Below, piece by piece: positions 1-9,291 of a DNA stretch of 64,000 nucleotides. A program made the position numbers and the translations under genes. A model generated the notes under the pieces. That model was not told the origin of the DNA. It ran no database searches and worked only from the letters and a program-made list of their open reading frames with translations. The stretch lies in assembly GCF_000193735.1 (NCBI RefSeq), contig NZ_AEPF01000045.1:39656-103655 (forward strand), given 5' to 3'. The stretch's first letter is position 1. Every line of letters begins with the position of its first letter. The DNA is from Neisseria sicca 4320 (lineage in GTDB: Bacteria > Pseudomonadota > Gammaproteobacteria > Burkholderiales > Neisseriaceae).

Positions 1-1077
1 CAAGAGGCTGCAGGCGACGGGGATCAGCAGCAGCGAGCCGCCGGCAACGCCGGATGCGCCGCATGCGCCGACGGTGGCGACGAGGCTCAGGAGCAGGGCG
101 GTTGGGTAGTCGACGACGATGCCTTTGGTGTAGGCGGCCGCCATGGCTAAGACGGTGATGGTAATCGCTGCGCCTGCCATGTTGATGGTTGCGCCCAGCG
201 GGATGGAGACGGAGTAGGTGTCTTCATGCAAGCCGAGTTTTTTCGCCAATGCCATGTTGACGGGGATGTTGGCGGCGGAGGAGCGGGTAAAGAACGCGTA
301 GAGTCCGCTTTCGCGCAGGCAGGTGAAGACCAGTCCGTAAGGGTTTTTGCGGGTTTGCGACCAGACGATGAGCGGATTCACGACGAGGGCGATGAATGCC
401 ATGCTGCCGAGCAGGACTGCCAGCAGGCGTCCGTAGCTGAGGAAGGCGGCAAAGCCGGTTTCGGCGACGGTTTGGGAAACCAGTCCGAAAATGCCCAAGG
501 GGGCGAAACGGATAACCCATTGTACGACGGTGGTAACGGCTTCGGAGAGGTCGGAGACGACTTGGCGGGTGGTGTCGGAGCCGTGGTGGCGCAATGCGGA
601 GCCTAAAACAAACGCCCATGCGAGAATGCCGATGTAGTTGGCTTGTGCGATGGCGTTAATCGGGTTGGACACGAGCTTCATCAAAAGTTCTTTGAGGACT
701 TGGGTGATGCCGGACGGTGGTGCGAGGGTAGAGGCGGCTACGTCTTTAAACACCAGCGCGGTTGGGAATGCCATACTGGCGGCAACGGCGACTGCGGCGG
801 CGGCAAATGTGCCGAAGAGATACAGAATAATGATGGGTTTGATTTTGGATTCGCCGCCTTTGCGGTATTGCACCAGCGCGGCGGTCACTAAGACAAACAC
901 CAATACGGGGGCGACGGCTTTCAATGCGCCGACGAACAATTCGCCGAGCAGCCCGACGTTCATGCCTGCTTTCGGGGAGATGGTACCGACCAGTACGCCC
1001 AACATCAAACCGATGATGATTTGCGGTACGAGTCCGATACGGTTGACTGCGTTCAGCAGTGGATTACCACTTGCCAT
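1..1077 (-). CDS. sstT: Sodium:serine/threonine symporter SstT (partial)
   Basis: Reading leftwards from the ATG at 1077, the frame stays open for 359 codons and runs off the window start, so the C-terminus (roughly 50 residues by comparison with E. coli SstT, about 414 aa) is missing. The protein is very hydrophobic, with several membrane segments, and contains the dicarboxylate/amino-acid:cation symporter signature [17 protein letters not shown] and a later [10 protein letters not shown] helix. Known members import serine and threonine with Na+ across the inner membrane. An AGAGGAT ribosome site lies about 7 nt upstream. The gene is divergent from tamA. Identification rests on recognising the SstT sequence. 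Confidence 0.9.
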   Translation of the reverse strand, partial: MASGNPLLNAVNRIGLVPQIIIGLMLGVLVGTISPKAGMNVGLLGELFVGALKAVAPVLVFVLVTAALVQYRKGGESKIKPIIILYLFGTFAAAAVAVAASMAFPTALVFKDVAASTLAPPSGITQVLKELLMKLVSNPINAIAQANYIGILAWAFVLGSALRHHGSDTTRQVVSDLSEAVTTVVQWVIRFAPLGIFGLVSQTVAETGFAAFLSYGRLLAVLLGSMAFIALVVNPLIVWSQTRKNPYGLVFTCLRESGLYAFFTRSSAANIPVNMALAKKLGLHEDTYSVSIPLGATINMAGAAITITVLAMAAAYTKGIVVDYPTALLLSLVATVGACGASGVAGGSLLLIPVACSLL

Positions 1078-1376
1078 GATACATCCTCTTACTTTATGTG
1101 TTAAGAAACGTTGCATTTTAAAAGAAAATATCAATTATTGTGCAGGTTTACAGATTAAATCGAATGTTGTGGCGAAAAATGCTTGATTTTTTGTAGAATT
1201 GGGCAGTTTGTGCCATATTTTTTGGATTGGAAGGGGTTAATGTGTTTGGTCTCTGTCGCGTAGAGGCAGGCGCATCCGCCTTTTCAGACGACCCCTCTGT
1301 CTTGAGTCGGGTTTTAAACCAGATTGAAAATAATGGTAGAATTTAAAACTCTTCTGTTGTTGAAACACTTTTTGCC
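1078..1376. other. Divergent intergenic region sstT/tamA
   Basis: This 299-base gap separates two divergent genes and should hold both promoters. It is AT-rich around 1100-1240 and holds one inverted DUS core (TTCAGACGAC) near 1285. I see no open frame, clear operator or terminator. Confidence 0.5.
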
Positions 1377-3215
1377 ATGATCAGACTGACTTCGCCTATT
1401 TTGATTGCTTCACTCGCCCTTGCCTACGGACACGCAGCCGCAGCCGATCTGCCGCGTGCCGAAGACTACGAACCGATTCCCCGTTTCAAGCAGGGCGGGC
1501 AATCCGAGCAGGCTGACAAAGTAGGCAAACTGACGCCCAAGTTTCCCGTCAAAATCGAAACCAAAAACAGCGAAGTCAAATCCATGCTCGAAGAATACCT
1601 GCCGCTGATTACCCAGCAGCAGGACGAAGAGTTGGACAAAGAGCAGGTCGGCTTCCTCGCCGAAGAAGCACCCGACAACGTCAAAACCATGCTCAAAACC
1701 AAAGGCTATTTCAACGGCAGCGTCAACGTCCAAGACAACGGTTCGAGCTACACCGTCGCCGTTAATCCCGGCCCGCGCACCAAAATCGACAACGTCAGCG
1801 TCGCCATCCTCGGCGACATCCTTTCAGACGACAACCTTGCCGAGTATTACCAAAAAGCCATGCTCAACTGGCAGCAGCCCGTCGGCGAATACTTCGACCA
1901 AGACGGCTGGAGCGGCAGCAAAACCTCCGTCCTCAGCGCAGTAACCCGTAAAAAATACCCGCTTGCCAAACTCAGCAACACCCAAGCCACCGTCAATCCC
2001 AACAACAACACCGCCGATCTGAACGTGATCGTCGAAAGCAACCGCCCCATTTATTTCGGCGATTTTGAAATCACCGGTACCCGCCGTTATCCCGACAACG
2101 TCGTCGCCGGTCTGGCACGTTTCAAACCCGGCGCGCCTTACGACCTCGACCTCTTGCTCGACTTCCAACAAGCACTCGAACAAAACGGGCATTACTCCGG
2201 CGCATCCGTCCAAGCCGACTTCGACCGCCTCCAAGGCGACCGCGTGCCCGTCAAAGTCAACGTCACCGAAGTCAAACGCCACAAACTCGAAACCGGTATC
2301 CGCTACGATTCCGAATACGGACTCGGCGGACGTATCGGTTACGACTACTACAACCTCTTCAACAAAGGCTACATCGGCTCCGTCGTTTGGGACATGGACA
2401 AATACGAAACCACCCTTGCCGCCGGTATCAGCCAGCCGCGCAACAGCGAAGGCAAATACTGGACGACCAACACGTCCTACAACCGCTCGACTACGCAAAA
2501 CCTTGAAAAACGCGCCCTGACCAGCGGTATTTGGCGCGTACGCGACCGCAACGGCATCGAATCGCGTCTCGGTATCGAATTTATTACCGAAGAACGCAAA
2601 GTCCCCGATACCAATTACGACCTCGGCCGCAGCCACGCCACCATGCTGACCGCCTCGTGGAAACGCCAAAACATCGAAACCGAACTGCGTCCCCAAAACG
2701 GCTACTACCTCGACGGCAAAGTCGGCGTAACGCTGGGCAAGCTCCTTTCTTCCACCGCCATGGCGCGCGCCACCGCCCGCGCAGGCTATTTCTACACGCC
2801 TGAAAACAAAAAACTCGGTACCTTCATCGTGCGCGGACAGGCAGGCTACGTTTACACCCGCGAAGGCGAAGACGTACCTTCCAGCCTCATGTTCCGCACC
2901 GGCGGCGCATCTTCTATCCGCGGTTACGAACTCGACAGCATCGGTCTGGAAGGGCCGAACAATTCCGTCCTTCCGGACAAGGCATTGCTGGTCGGCAGCC
3001 TCGAATACCAATTCCCGATTACCAAAAGCGTATCCGGCGCCGTCTTCCACGATGTCGGCGACGTTAGCAGCAATTTCAAAAACATGACTATGCAACACGG
3101 TACCGGACTCGGCGTGCGCTGGTTCAGCCCCGTCGCCCCGTTCTCCTTCGACGTTGCCTACGGGCACCAAGACAAGAAAATCCGCTGGCATATCAGCTTG
3201 GGCACAAGGTTTTAA
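1377..3215 (+). CDS. tamA: Outer-membrane translocation and assembly module protein TamA (Omp85 family)
   Basis: This 612-residue protein starts with a signal peptide (cleavage near AAAA-DLP, about residue 23). POTRA-type periplasmic repeats fill about residues 40-290. A C-terminal 16-strand type beta-barrel follows, ending in the aromatic GTRF typical of BamA substrates. The Omp85 motif SSIRGYELDS is visible in the last third. Known TamA inserts certain outer-membrane proteins together with the inner-membrane-anchored TamB. The partner tamB lies downstream at 4934, but here the pair is separated by an mscS remnant, a GlcG-like gene and a Correia element, so co-transcription is doubtful. The ribosome site is weak. 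Confidence 0.92.
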   Translation: MIRLTSPILIASLALAYGHAAAADLPRAEDYEPIPRFKQGGQSEQADKVGKLTPKFPVKIETKNSEVKSMLEEYLPLITQQQDEELDKEQVGFLAEEAPDNVKTMLKTKGYFNGSVNVQDNGSSYTVAVNPGPRTKIDNVSVAILGDILSDDNLAEYYQKAMLNWQQPVGEYFDQDGWSGSKTSVLSAVTRKKYPLAKLSNTQATVNPNNNTADLNVIVESNRPIYFGDFEITGTRRYPDNVVAGLARFKPGAPYDLDLLLDFQQALEQNGHYSGASVQADFDRLQGDRVPVKVNVTEVKRHKLETGIRYDSEYGLGGRIGYDYYNLFNKGYIGSVVWDMDKYETTLAAGISQPRNSEGKYWTTNTSYNRSTTQNLEKRALTSGIWRVRDRNGIESRLGIEFITEERKVPDTNYDLGRSHATMLTASWKRQNIETELRPQNGYYLDGKVGVTLGKLLSSTAMARATARAGYFYTPENKKLGTFIVRGQAGYVYTREGEDVPSSLMFRTGGASSIRGYELDSIGLEGPNNSVLPDKALLVGSLEYQFPITKSVSGAVFHDVGDVSSNFKNMTMQHGTGLGVRWFSPVAPFSFDVAYGHQDKKIRWHISLGTRF

Positions 3216-3299
3216 GGTCGTCTGAAAATGTGGACAGGCTTGGTGGATAACCAATTAATATCCAAATTTCCAACCCTCCTTTAACCATAAATAAAAATC

Positions 3300-3758
3300 A
3301 TGAATTTCGATCTTGAAAACCTCTCTTCATTCTCAGGCTGGGAACGTCTCGTTTAAACCGATATGGCATTCGGTACCAACCTCGTTGCGGCGTTGGCGAT
3401 TTTCTTTGTCGGCAGATGGATAGCCTCCCGCCTTGTTATTTTGATGAAAGCTGCGTTGACCCGTGCCAAAGTGGACAGAACGCCGTTGAGCTTTCTAGGC
3501 AATGTAGACAATATCGGTCTGTTAATCCTGATTATCATTGCCGCACTGGGCAAGCCGGGCATTCCGACCACGTCGGTTACCGCCTTAATCGGCGGCGCGG
3601 GCTTGGCGGTGGCTTTGCCGCTGAAAAACCAACTGTCGAACTTTGCCGCCGGCGCGCTGATTATTCTGTTCCGTCCGTTTAAAGTCGGCGACTACATCAA
3701 GGTCAACGGTTTCGAAGGCTTTGTTAGTGAAGTGCATATTATCCAGAAGCAGGGGTAA
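3300..3758 (+). pseudogene. mscS: Broken small-conductance mechanosensitive channel (mscS) remnant
   Basis: An ATG at 3300 opens a frame that stops at an in-frame TAA (3354-3356) and continues in the same frame from 3357. The codon pattern reads LV-stop-TDMAFG, as if CAA (Gln) had become TAA. The downstream part encodes typical MscS pore helices (ALIGGAGLAVALPLKNQLSNFAAG) and the start of the beta domain (FRPFKVGDYIKVNGFEGFVSEVHIIQ). It then ends after KQG instead of continuing for the usual further 130 or so residues. A short stretch at about 3756-3811 in another frame reads IGESGLLKLWAYVV and may be a C-terminal remnant left by a deletion. The channel cannot be functional. Confidence 0.85.
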
Positions 3759-3827
3759 GATTCGAATTGGAGAATCCGGCCTGCTGAAACTGTGGGCATA
3801 CGTTGTTTGAAACCCAAAACCCATCCG

Positions 3828-3870
3828 AGGTCGTCTGAAAACTTGAAAATCAGGTTTTCAGACGACCTTT
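3828..3870 (+). terminator. Inverted DUS pair, probable terminator
   Basis: AGGTCGTCTGAAAA is followed about 13 nt later by its inverse TTTTCAGACGACCT and a short T run. It lies after the mscS remnant and before the GlcG-like gene. Confidence 0.7.
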
Positions 3871-3944
3871 ATTCTTCCCGCCGACAGGCATACAATCAAA
3901 ATTGCAGCACCTTTCATTGATTCAATCAATACAAGGAGACAGTT

Positions 3945-4439
3945 ATGCGCGGCATAAAATCAGTTGCATTGTTGTGTACTTTGGCATTGGGTGCGCCGGC
4001 GTTTTCGGCGGGTTTGACCAAAACGCTGCCGGGCGATTTGACGACGGCCCAGGCGCAGGCGGTGGTGCAGGCTTCGATGAAAAAGGCGCGTGAAATCAAG
4101 GTGCCGATGAATATCGCGGTCATGGACGCGGGCGGTAATTTGAAGGCGTTTGCGCGTATGGACGACGCGTTTATCGGCAGCATCGATATTGCGCAGAAAA
4201 AGGCGAAAACGGCACGCTATTTCAATATGTCCACCCGCGATTTGGGCAAGGCTTCGCAGCCGGGCGGCGAGCTTTACGGCATTGAGGTGACCAATGATGG
4301 TTTGGTGATTTTTGCCGGCGGTGTGCTGCTGGTGGATAAAAACGGCGTTATCGTCGGCAGCGTCGGCGTGAGCGGCGGCTCGGTCGATGAAGACGAAAGC
4401 GTCGCAAAAGCAGGTGCGGCGGTATTGTCGGGAAGGTAA
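3945..4439 (+). CDS. Secreted GlcG/HbpS (DUF336) heme-binding-like protein
   Basis: This 164-residue protein has a signal peptide (about 1-21, cleavage after FSA) followed by a complete GlcG/HbpS domain. Recognisable blocks are MDAGGNLKAFARMDDA, IAQKKAKTARYF, GGVLLVDKNGVIVGSVGVSGGS and a final DE-rich VDEDESVAKAG. Family members are small alpha/beta proteins; some (HbpS) bind heme, and others accompany glycolate or propanediol pathways. No such pathway genes are adjacent, so the ligand is unknown. Export to the periplasm is inferred from the leader. A strong AAGGAG ribosome site lies 7 nt before the ATG. Confidence 0.85.
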   Translation: MRGIKSVALLCTLALGAPAFSAGLTKTLPGDLTTAQAQAVVQASMKKAREIKVPMNIAVMDAGGNLKAFARMDDAFIGSIDIAQKKAKTARYFNMSTRDLGKASQPGGELYGIEVTNDGLVIFAGGVLLVDKNGVIVGSVGVSGGSVDEDESVAKAGAAVLSGR

Positions 4440-4506
4440 GCCGCAGCTTAAGGCAACTTGACGCGTTTCTTTTCATTGATTTGCGTTGGGTTGCTGAAAT
4501 AGGCAG

Positions 4507-4560
4507 AGGTCGTCTGAAAATGTGGGTTTAACTGCCGCAGTCTTTTCAGACGACCTTTTT
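4507..4560 (+). terminator. Inverted DUS pair, probable terminator
   Basis: AGGTCGTCTGAAAA and its inverse are separated by about 27 nt and followed by a T run. It lies 67 bases after the GlcG-like gene and directly abuts the Correia element. Confidence 0.7.
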
Positions 4561-4714
4561 ATAGTGGATTAACAAAAATCAGGACAAGGCGACGAAGCCG
4601 CAGACAGTACGATAGTACGGAACCGATTCACTTGGTGCTTCAGCACCTTAGAGAATCGTTCTCTTTGAGCTAAGGCGAGGCAACGCCGTACTGGTTTAAA
4701 GTTAATCCACTATA
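4560..4714. mobile_element. Full-length Correia repeat-enclosed element (about 155 bp)
   Basis: The element is bounded by inverted ends TATAGTGGATTAA (4560) and TTAATCCACTATA (ending 4714). Its interior is typical of the long form: an ACAAGGCGACGAAGCCGCAG block, a central AGAGAATCGTTCTC palindrome and AAGGCGAGGCAACGCCGTAC. It carries no gene. In Neisseria these elements move as MITEs, can supply promoters from their ends, and the long form contains an IHF site. Here it sits 219 bases before tamB and could affect tamB expression; that effect is inference. Confidence 0.95.
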
Positions 4715-4933
4715 CATTTGTTGGCATTTTACCGCTGTGAACATGGCGTTCGGGTATATGGGCCGTCTGAAACCTGAAATGCTGTCTTTCCCAAGCACAA
4801 TTCGCCGCAATGGGATATGATTATCCTTTTTTCAAACGGCCTGTACTTATATAATATGAGGTCGTCTGAAAAGTCGATTCCGTCGGATGCGGCGGAGTTT
4901 TGAGAAGCCGTTAAGTCATACAAGAAAGCCAAG

Positions 4934-7900
4934 ATGTCCGAAACAGCAGTCCAAGAAACCCAAGAAACGCTAAATAGTGTGCCTACGTCGTCTGAAACAC
5001 AACCCACCCCGCCCAAGCGCAAGAGACGCCGGTTGCGGGGTTTGTTGCTGACGTTGGTTGTGCTGGTGTGTGCGCTGGCGGGCTTTATTGCTTGGCTGGT
5101 GGGGACGGAATCGGGCTTGCGTTTCGGTTTGTACAAGATTCCGTCGTGGTTTGGCGTGAAGATTGCTTCGGAAACGCTGGAAGGTACGCTGGTTAAGGGT
5201 TTTCACGGCGATAAGTGGATGATTGAAACGGATGGGGCGGATGTGAAAATCAGTGCGTTCCGTTTTGATTGGGAGCCGTCCGAGCTGTTTCAGCGCAGCC
5301 TGCACATTACCGAAATTGTGGCGGGCGACATTGCGGTCGTGCCGAAGCCGACGCCGCCGAAAGAAGAAAAGCCGTCTACGGGACTGCCTGAGAGCATTGA
5401 TTTGCCTGTGTTGGTTTTCATCGACCGTTTTGCGACGGGCAGGCTCAGCGTAGGCAAAAATTTTGACACGCAGACGGTCTATCTCGACCATCTGAATGCG
5501 GCATACCATTACGATCAAAAAGAACACCGCTTGGATTTGAAAACCCTCGATACGCCGTGGAGCCATTCGACGGGTTCGGCGGTGGTCGGGCTGCAAAAGC
5601 CGTTTGCGCTCGATACGATGATTCGGACGAAGGGCGAGCTGGAAGGCAGGACAATAGACAGTTTGGCGCAGCTTCGGGGAAGCCTGCAGGATGTTCAGGC
5701 GGATGTACTTCTGGACGGCGATGATGTGCATTTGTCGGCGAAATCTACACTGCATCCCTTCGCGGCTTCGTTGGACAAGATGATCGGCGAGGTGCTGATC
5801 AAGGGTTTCAACATCAACCCGACCGCTTTCCAGCCGTCGCTGCCTAAGGCAAACCTGACGTTTGACGCGACCGTCGTGCCTTCGTTTACCCACGGCATCG
5901 CGCTGGACGGCTCGCTCGACTTGGAAAACAAGGCGGCGGGTTTCGCCGATGACAATGCCATTCCGGTGCGCAATATTTTGGCGGACTTCACCATCAACGA
6001 CAACGGCGTGGTGACTGTCCAAGAGTCTGAAATCGGGCTGTTGGAGGAAGGTTCGTTCAATGTTGCCGGTACGGTCGATACGGTGAAAAACGCGCTTGCG
6101 CTCAAGATTAATGTGAACAACCTCGTTTCAGACGACCTCGTCCGCACCAATGTTGCCGGTCAGTGGAACGGGTTTATCGGTGTCAAAGGCGAAACCGCCT
6201 CGCCCGCTGTGGACTGGAATCTTGAAAGCAGCAACGCGCAACTTTCCGGCCTGTTGTCTTTCGCCACCGACAGAAAACTCGGACAGCGCACCCTCAAACT
6301 CGACCGCGTCCGCGTCGCTCCGCAAAACGGCGGCGAACTGATGGCGCAAGGTTCGCTCGAGCTTTTCAAAGACCGCCTGCTCAAGCTCGATATTGCCAGC
6401 AAGGCGTTCAATCCTTCCCGCCTCGGCCCGAAACTGCCCGCCGGCAGCGTCAACGGCACCATCAATCTCTCAGGCGAGCTGGCGAAAGAAAAATTCGCGG
6501 GCAAAATGCAGTTTGCGCCGAGTACGTTAAATAATGTACCCCTCAGCGGCAAAGCCGACGTCGTTTACGAATCCGGACACCTCCCGCGCGCGCTAACCGA
6601 TTTGCGTTTGGGCAACAATATCGTCAAAACCAACGGCAGCTTCGGTAAAAAAGGCGACCACCTCAATATCGACATCACCGCTCCCGACCTTTCCCGTTTC
6701 GGCTTCGGACTGGGCGGGCTGCTCAATACGCGCGGCTATATTTCAGGCGACCTCAAGGGCGGGCTGGAAACCTACGAAGCCGACCTCTCCGGCGAAGCGC
6801 GTGCGCTGCGTGTCGGCGATGCCGTCAACATCCGTATGCTTGACTTCAAACTCAAAGGCACGCCCGACATCAACCGTCCGCTTGCCGCCGACATCAAAGG
6901 CAGCCATATCGCCCTTTCCGGCGGCTCAACCGTCATCGATGCGGTCAACCTGTCGCTCAACGGCACGGGTGCGCAACACCGCCTACACGGCACCGGCAGC
7001 ATGGCGTTGGACGGCAAACCCTACAAATTTGAAGTCAACGCGGCAGGCGGTCTGAACAAAGACTTCAATCAGTGGAAGGGCAGCGTGGACACGCTCGACA
7101 TCGGCGGCGCGTTCAACCTCAAACTGCAAAACCGCATGAACCTTGAAGCAGGTGCGGAGCGTGTTTCCATGAGCGCGGCGCGTTGGAGCGCAATGGGCGG
7201 CAGCCTCAATCTGCAAAACTTCGTTTGGGACAAAAAAGCCGGCATCACCAGCAAGGGCAGCGTGCAAAGCCTGCACATCACCGAGTTGCAAAACTTTGTC
7301 AAAATCCCCGTCGAACACAACTTGGTACTCGGCGGCGATTGGGATTTGGCGTACAGTCAAAACGCCCGCGGCTACCTCAACATCAACCGTCAAAGCGGCG
7401 ACATCATCCTGCCGAACAAAGACCCGAAAAAACAGATGCCTCTGGGCTTGAGCGCGCTCTCCCTGCGCACCCGTTTCCAAAACGGCCGCATCGACAGTAC
7501 GCTTGACGGCAGCACCCGTTTCGGCAGCGTCAACGCCAATCTGGGCGTCAGCCAGCAGTTCGGCAATAAAATCGCCAACGCGCCGGTAAGCGGCAAAATC
7601 AACCTCAATATCCCGGATCTGGGCGCAATCAAACCCTTCCTGCCCGCCACCGCACAAAACATTACAGGTCGTCTGAACGCTGCCGCCACCATAGGCGGGC
7701 GTATCGGCGCACCTACCGTTGCCGCTATCCTGAAAGGCAACAGCAACTACGGCTCCGCCGACGGCACGGTAAACATCGGACAGGGTTCAAGTCTAGACGC
7801 CTCGCCTTTGAGCGGCAGACTCAATCTCAACGTCGCCGACCTCGAAGTCTTCCGCAATTTCCTACCCGTCGGACAAACTGTCAAAGGTCGTCTGAACGCC

Positions 7901-9142
7901 GCCGTCAGCCTCGGCGGACGCGTAGGTGAGCCGCAACTTTCCGGTACGCTCAACGGCGAAAACCTCTACTACCGCAACCAACCCCAAGGCCTTATTCTCG
8001 ACAACGGCGTTTTACGTTCCCATTTGCAGGGACAACGCTGGATAATCGACAGTTTGAAGTTCCATAAAGGCGGCACGCTTGAACTCAAAGGGGTAGTCAA
8101 TATTGCGAATTCCGACCCCGATGTTGATGTTGATGTGGTTTTCAACAAATACGACACCTTGTCCCGCCCAAACCGCCGTTTACGCCTTTCCGGCAGTGCG
8201 AAAGTGCAATACAACCAGGCCAGAGGCCTCATTCTCAATGGAACCTTAGACAGTGACTACGGTATGTTCGGTTCGCAAAAATCCTCTATGCCCACATTGG
8301 ATGACGATGTTGTTGTGTTAGGAGAAGAGAAAACACACAGCTCATCAGTTACGCCCATCAGCCTCAATCTCATGCTCAACCTCAACGACAACATCCGTTT
8401 TGTCGGCTACGGCGCAGACGTAACCATAGGCGGCAGGTTGAGCATCACTTCCCGACCGGGTGAAACCGTCCAGGGCGTCGGTACGGTGAAAGTCGTCAAA
8501 GGCCGCTACAAAGCTTACGGACAAGATCTCGACATCACCAAAGGGACGGTTTCTTTCGTCGGCCCGCTCAACAACCCCAACCTGAACATCCGCGCCGAAC
8601 GCCGCCTTTCCCCTGTTGGTGCAGGCGTCGAAGTCCTCGGCAGTCTCGCCAATCCGCGCGTGACCCTTGTTGCCAAAGAAGCGATGAGTGAAAAAGACAA
8701 ACTCTCTTGGCTCATCCTCAACCGCGCCAGCAGCGGCAGCGACGGCGACAATGCCGCGCTTTCCGCAGCAGCAGGCGCGCTGCTTGCCGGACAAGTCAAC
8801 GACAGGCTCGGACTGGTCGACGATTTGGGCATTACCAGCCAACGCAGCCGCAACGCCCAAACCGGCGAACTCAATCCCGCCGAACAGATGTTTACTGTCG
8901 GCAAACAAATCACCGGCAATCTCTACGCAGGTTACGAATACGGTATTTCCAGCGCCGAACAGTCCGTCAAACTCGTCTACCAGCTCACAAGGGCGATCCA
9001 AGCCGTTGCCCGCATCGGCAGCCGCTCTTCCGGCGGTGAGTTGAAATATACTATCCGTTTCGACAGGCTCTTACGCTCGGATTACGAAGACGACCGTAAA
9101 ATCGAAGAAGCGGAAAAGCAAAAAGCTGCACAAACGCAATAA
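4934..9142 (+). CDS. tamB: Translocation and assembly module protein TamB (DUF490)
   Basis: This very large protein (1402 aa) has a charged cytoplasmic start (KRKRRRLR), one membrane helix (about 36-57) and a long periplasmic body of repeated beta-strand units. The conserved TamB C-terminal domain fills the last 400 or so residues (blocks GRYKAYGQDLDITKGTVSF, NPRVTLVAKEAMSEKDKLSW, YEYGISSAEQSVKLVYQL). Family members form a long hydrophobic groove spanning the periplasm, act with TamA, and are implicated in lipid transport and outer-membrane protein insertion. Four in-frame DUS copies occur (near 4986, 6126, 7666, 7886). The start is chosen as the first ATG giving a TamB-like N-terminus; the ribosome site is weak. 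Confidence 0.93.
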   Translation: MSETAVQETQETLNSVPTSSETQPTPPKRKRRRLRGLLLTLVVLVCALAGFIAWLVGTESGLRFGLYKIPSWFGVKIASETLEGTLVKGFHGDKWMIETDGADVKISAFRFDWEPSELFQRSLHITEIVAGDIAVVPKPTPPKEEKPSTGLPESIDLPVLVFIDRFATGRLSVGKNFDTQTVYLDHLNAAYHYDQKEHRLDLKTLDTPWSHSTGSAVVGLQKPFALDTMIRTKGELEGRTIDSLAQLRGSLQDVQADVLLDGDDVHLSAKSTLHPFAASLDKMIGEVLIKGFNINPTAFQPSLPKANLTFDATVVPSFTHGIALDGSLDLENKAAGFADDNAIPVRNILADFTINDNGVVTVQESEIGLLEEGSFNVAGTVDTVKNALALKINVNNLVSDDLVRTNVAGQWNGFIGVKGETASPAVDWNLESSNAQLSGLLSFATDRKLGQRTLKLDRVRVAPQNGGELMAQGSLELFKDRLLKLDIASKAFNPSRLGPKLPAGSVNGTINLSGELAKEKFAGKMQFAPSTLNNVPLSGKADVVYESGHLPRALTDLRLGNNIVKTNGSFGKKGDHLNIDITAPDLSRFGFGLGGLLNTRGYISGDLKGGLETYEADLSGEARALRVGDAVNIRMLDFKLKGTPDINRPLAADIKGSHIALSGGSTVIDAVNLSLNGTGAQHRLHGTGSMALDGKPYKFEVNAAGGLNKDFNQWKGSVDTLDIGGAFNLKLQNRMNLEAGAERVSMSAARWSAMGGSLNLQNFVWDKKAGITSKGSVQSLHITELQNFVKIPVEHNLVLGGDWDLAYSQNARGYLNINRQSGDIILPNKDPKKQMPLGLSALSLRTRFQNGRIDSTLDGSTRFGSVNANLGVSQQFGNKIANAPVSGKINLNIPDLGAIKPFLPATAQNITGRLNAAATIGGRIGAPTVAAILKGNSNYGSADGTVNIGQGSSLDASPLSGRLNLNVADLEVFRNFLPVGQTVKGRLNAAVSLGGRVGEPQLSGTLNGENLYYRNQPQGLILDNGVLRSHLQGQRWIIDSLKFHKGGTLELKGVVNIANSDPDVDVDVVFNKYDTLSRPNRRLRLSGSAKVQYNQARGLILNGTLDSDYGMFGSQKSSMPTLDDDVVVLGEEKTHSSSVTPISLNLMLNLNDNIRFVGYGADVTIGGRLSITSRPGETVQGVGTVKVVKGRYKAYGQDLDITKGTVSFVGPLNNPNLNIRAERRLSPVGAGVEVLGSLANPRVTLVAKEAMSEKDKLSWLILNRASSGSDGDNAALSAAAGALLAGQVNDRLGLVDDLGITSQRSRNAQTGELNPAEQMFTVGKQITGNLYAGYEYGISSAEQSVKLVYQLTRAIQAVARIGSRSSGGELKYTIRFDRLLRSDYEDDRKIEEAEKQKAAQTQ

Positions 9143-9159
9143 TGCTTACAGAAATAAAA

Positions 9160-9205
9160 AGGTCGTCTGAAAACCCTAAATTGTGGTTTTCAGACGACCT
9201 TTTTA
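9160..9205 (+). terminator. Inverted DUS pair, probable tamB terminator
   Basis: AGGTCGTCTGAAAAC and its inverse flank a short loop and end in a T run, 18 bases after the tamB stop. The T run merges into the first unit of the adjacent tandem repeat. Confidence 0.75.
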
Positions 9206-9291
9206 TATTTGAGTCTGCCTAATTACTATCTTTTTATATTTGAGTCTGCCTAATTACTATCTTTTTATATTTGAGTCTGCCTAATTACTAT
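9199..9291. repeat. Three perfect 31-bp tandem repeats
   Basis: Units at 9199-9229, 9230-9260 and 9261-9291 are identical 31-mers beginning CTTTTTATATTTGAG and ending CCTAATTACTAT. The first unit starts inside the T run of the tamB terminator. The last base of the third unit is part of the stop codon (TTA on the plus strand) of the leftward DUF533 gene. Identity of all copies suggests recent slippage and possible copy-number variation. Confidence 0.95.

Larger units (their letters stand above)
4440..4933. other. Repeat-filled intergenic region before tamB
   Basis: This 494-base gap contains an inverted DUS pair (4507-4560), a full-length Correia element (4560-4714), an imperfect GCCGTCTGAA/TTCAAACGGC pair (about 4761-4841) and a single DUS just before tamB (about 4860). 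No coding frame is credible. The tamB promoter should lie between 4715 and 4933. Confidence 0.6.

Noticed and set aside
2065..2520. 151-codon alternative-frame ORF inside tamA
   Set aside because: It has low-complexity Ser/Thr/Pro composition from frame-shifted GC-rich codons and lies wholly within tamA.
1824..3254. 476-codon open frame on the minus strand opposite tamA
   Set aside because: It mirrors a clear Omp85 gene; the composition (runs of Val, Ala, Gly, Phe) is the complement of GC-rich coding DNA and shows no domain.
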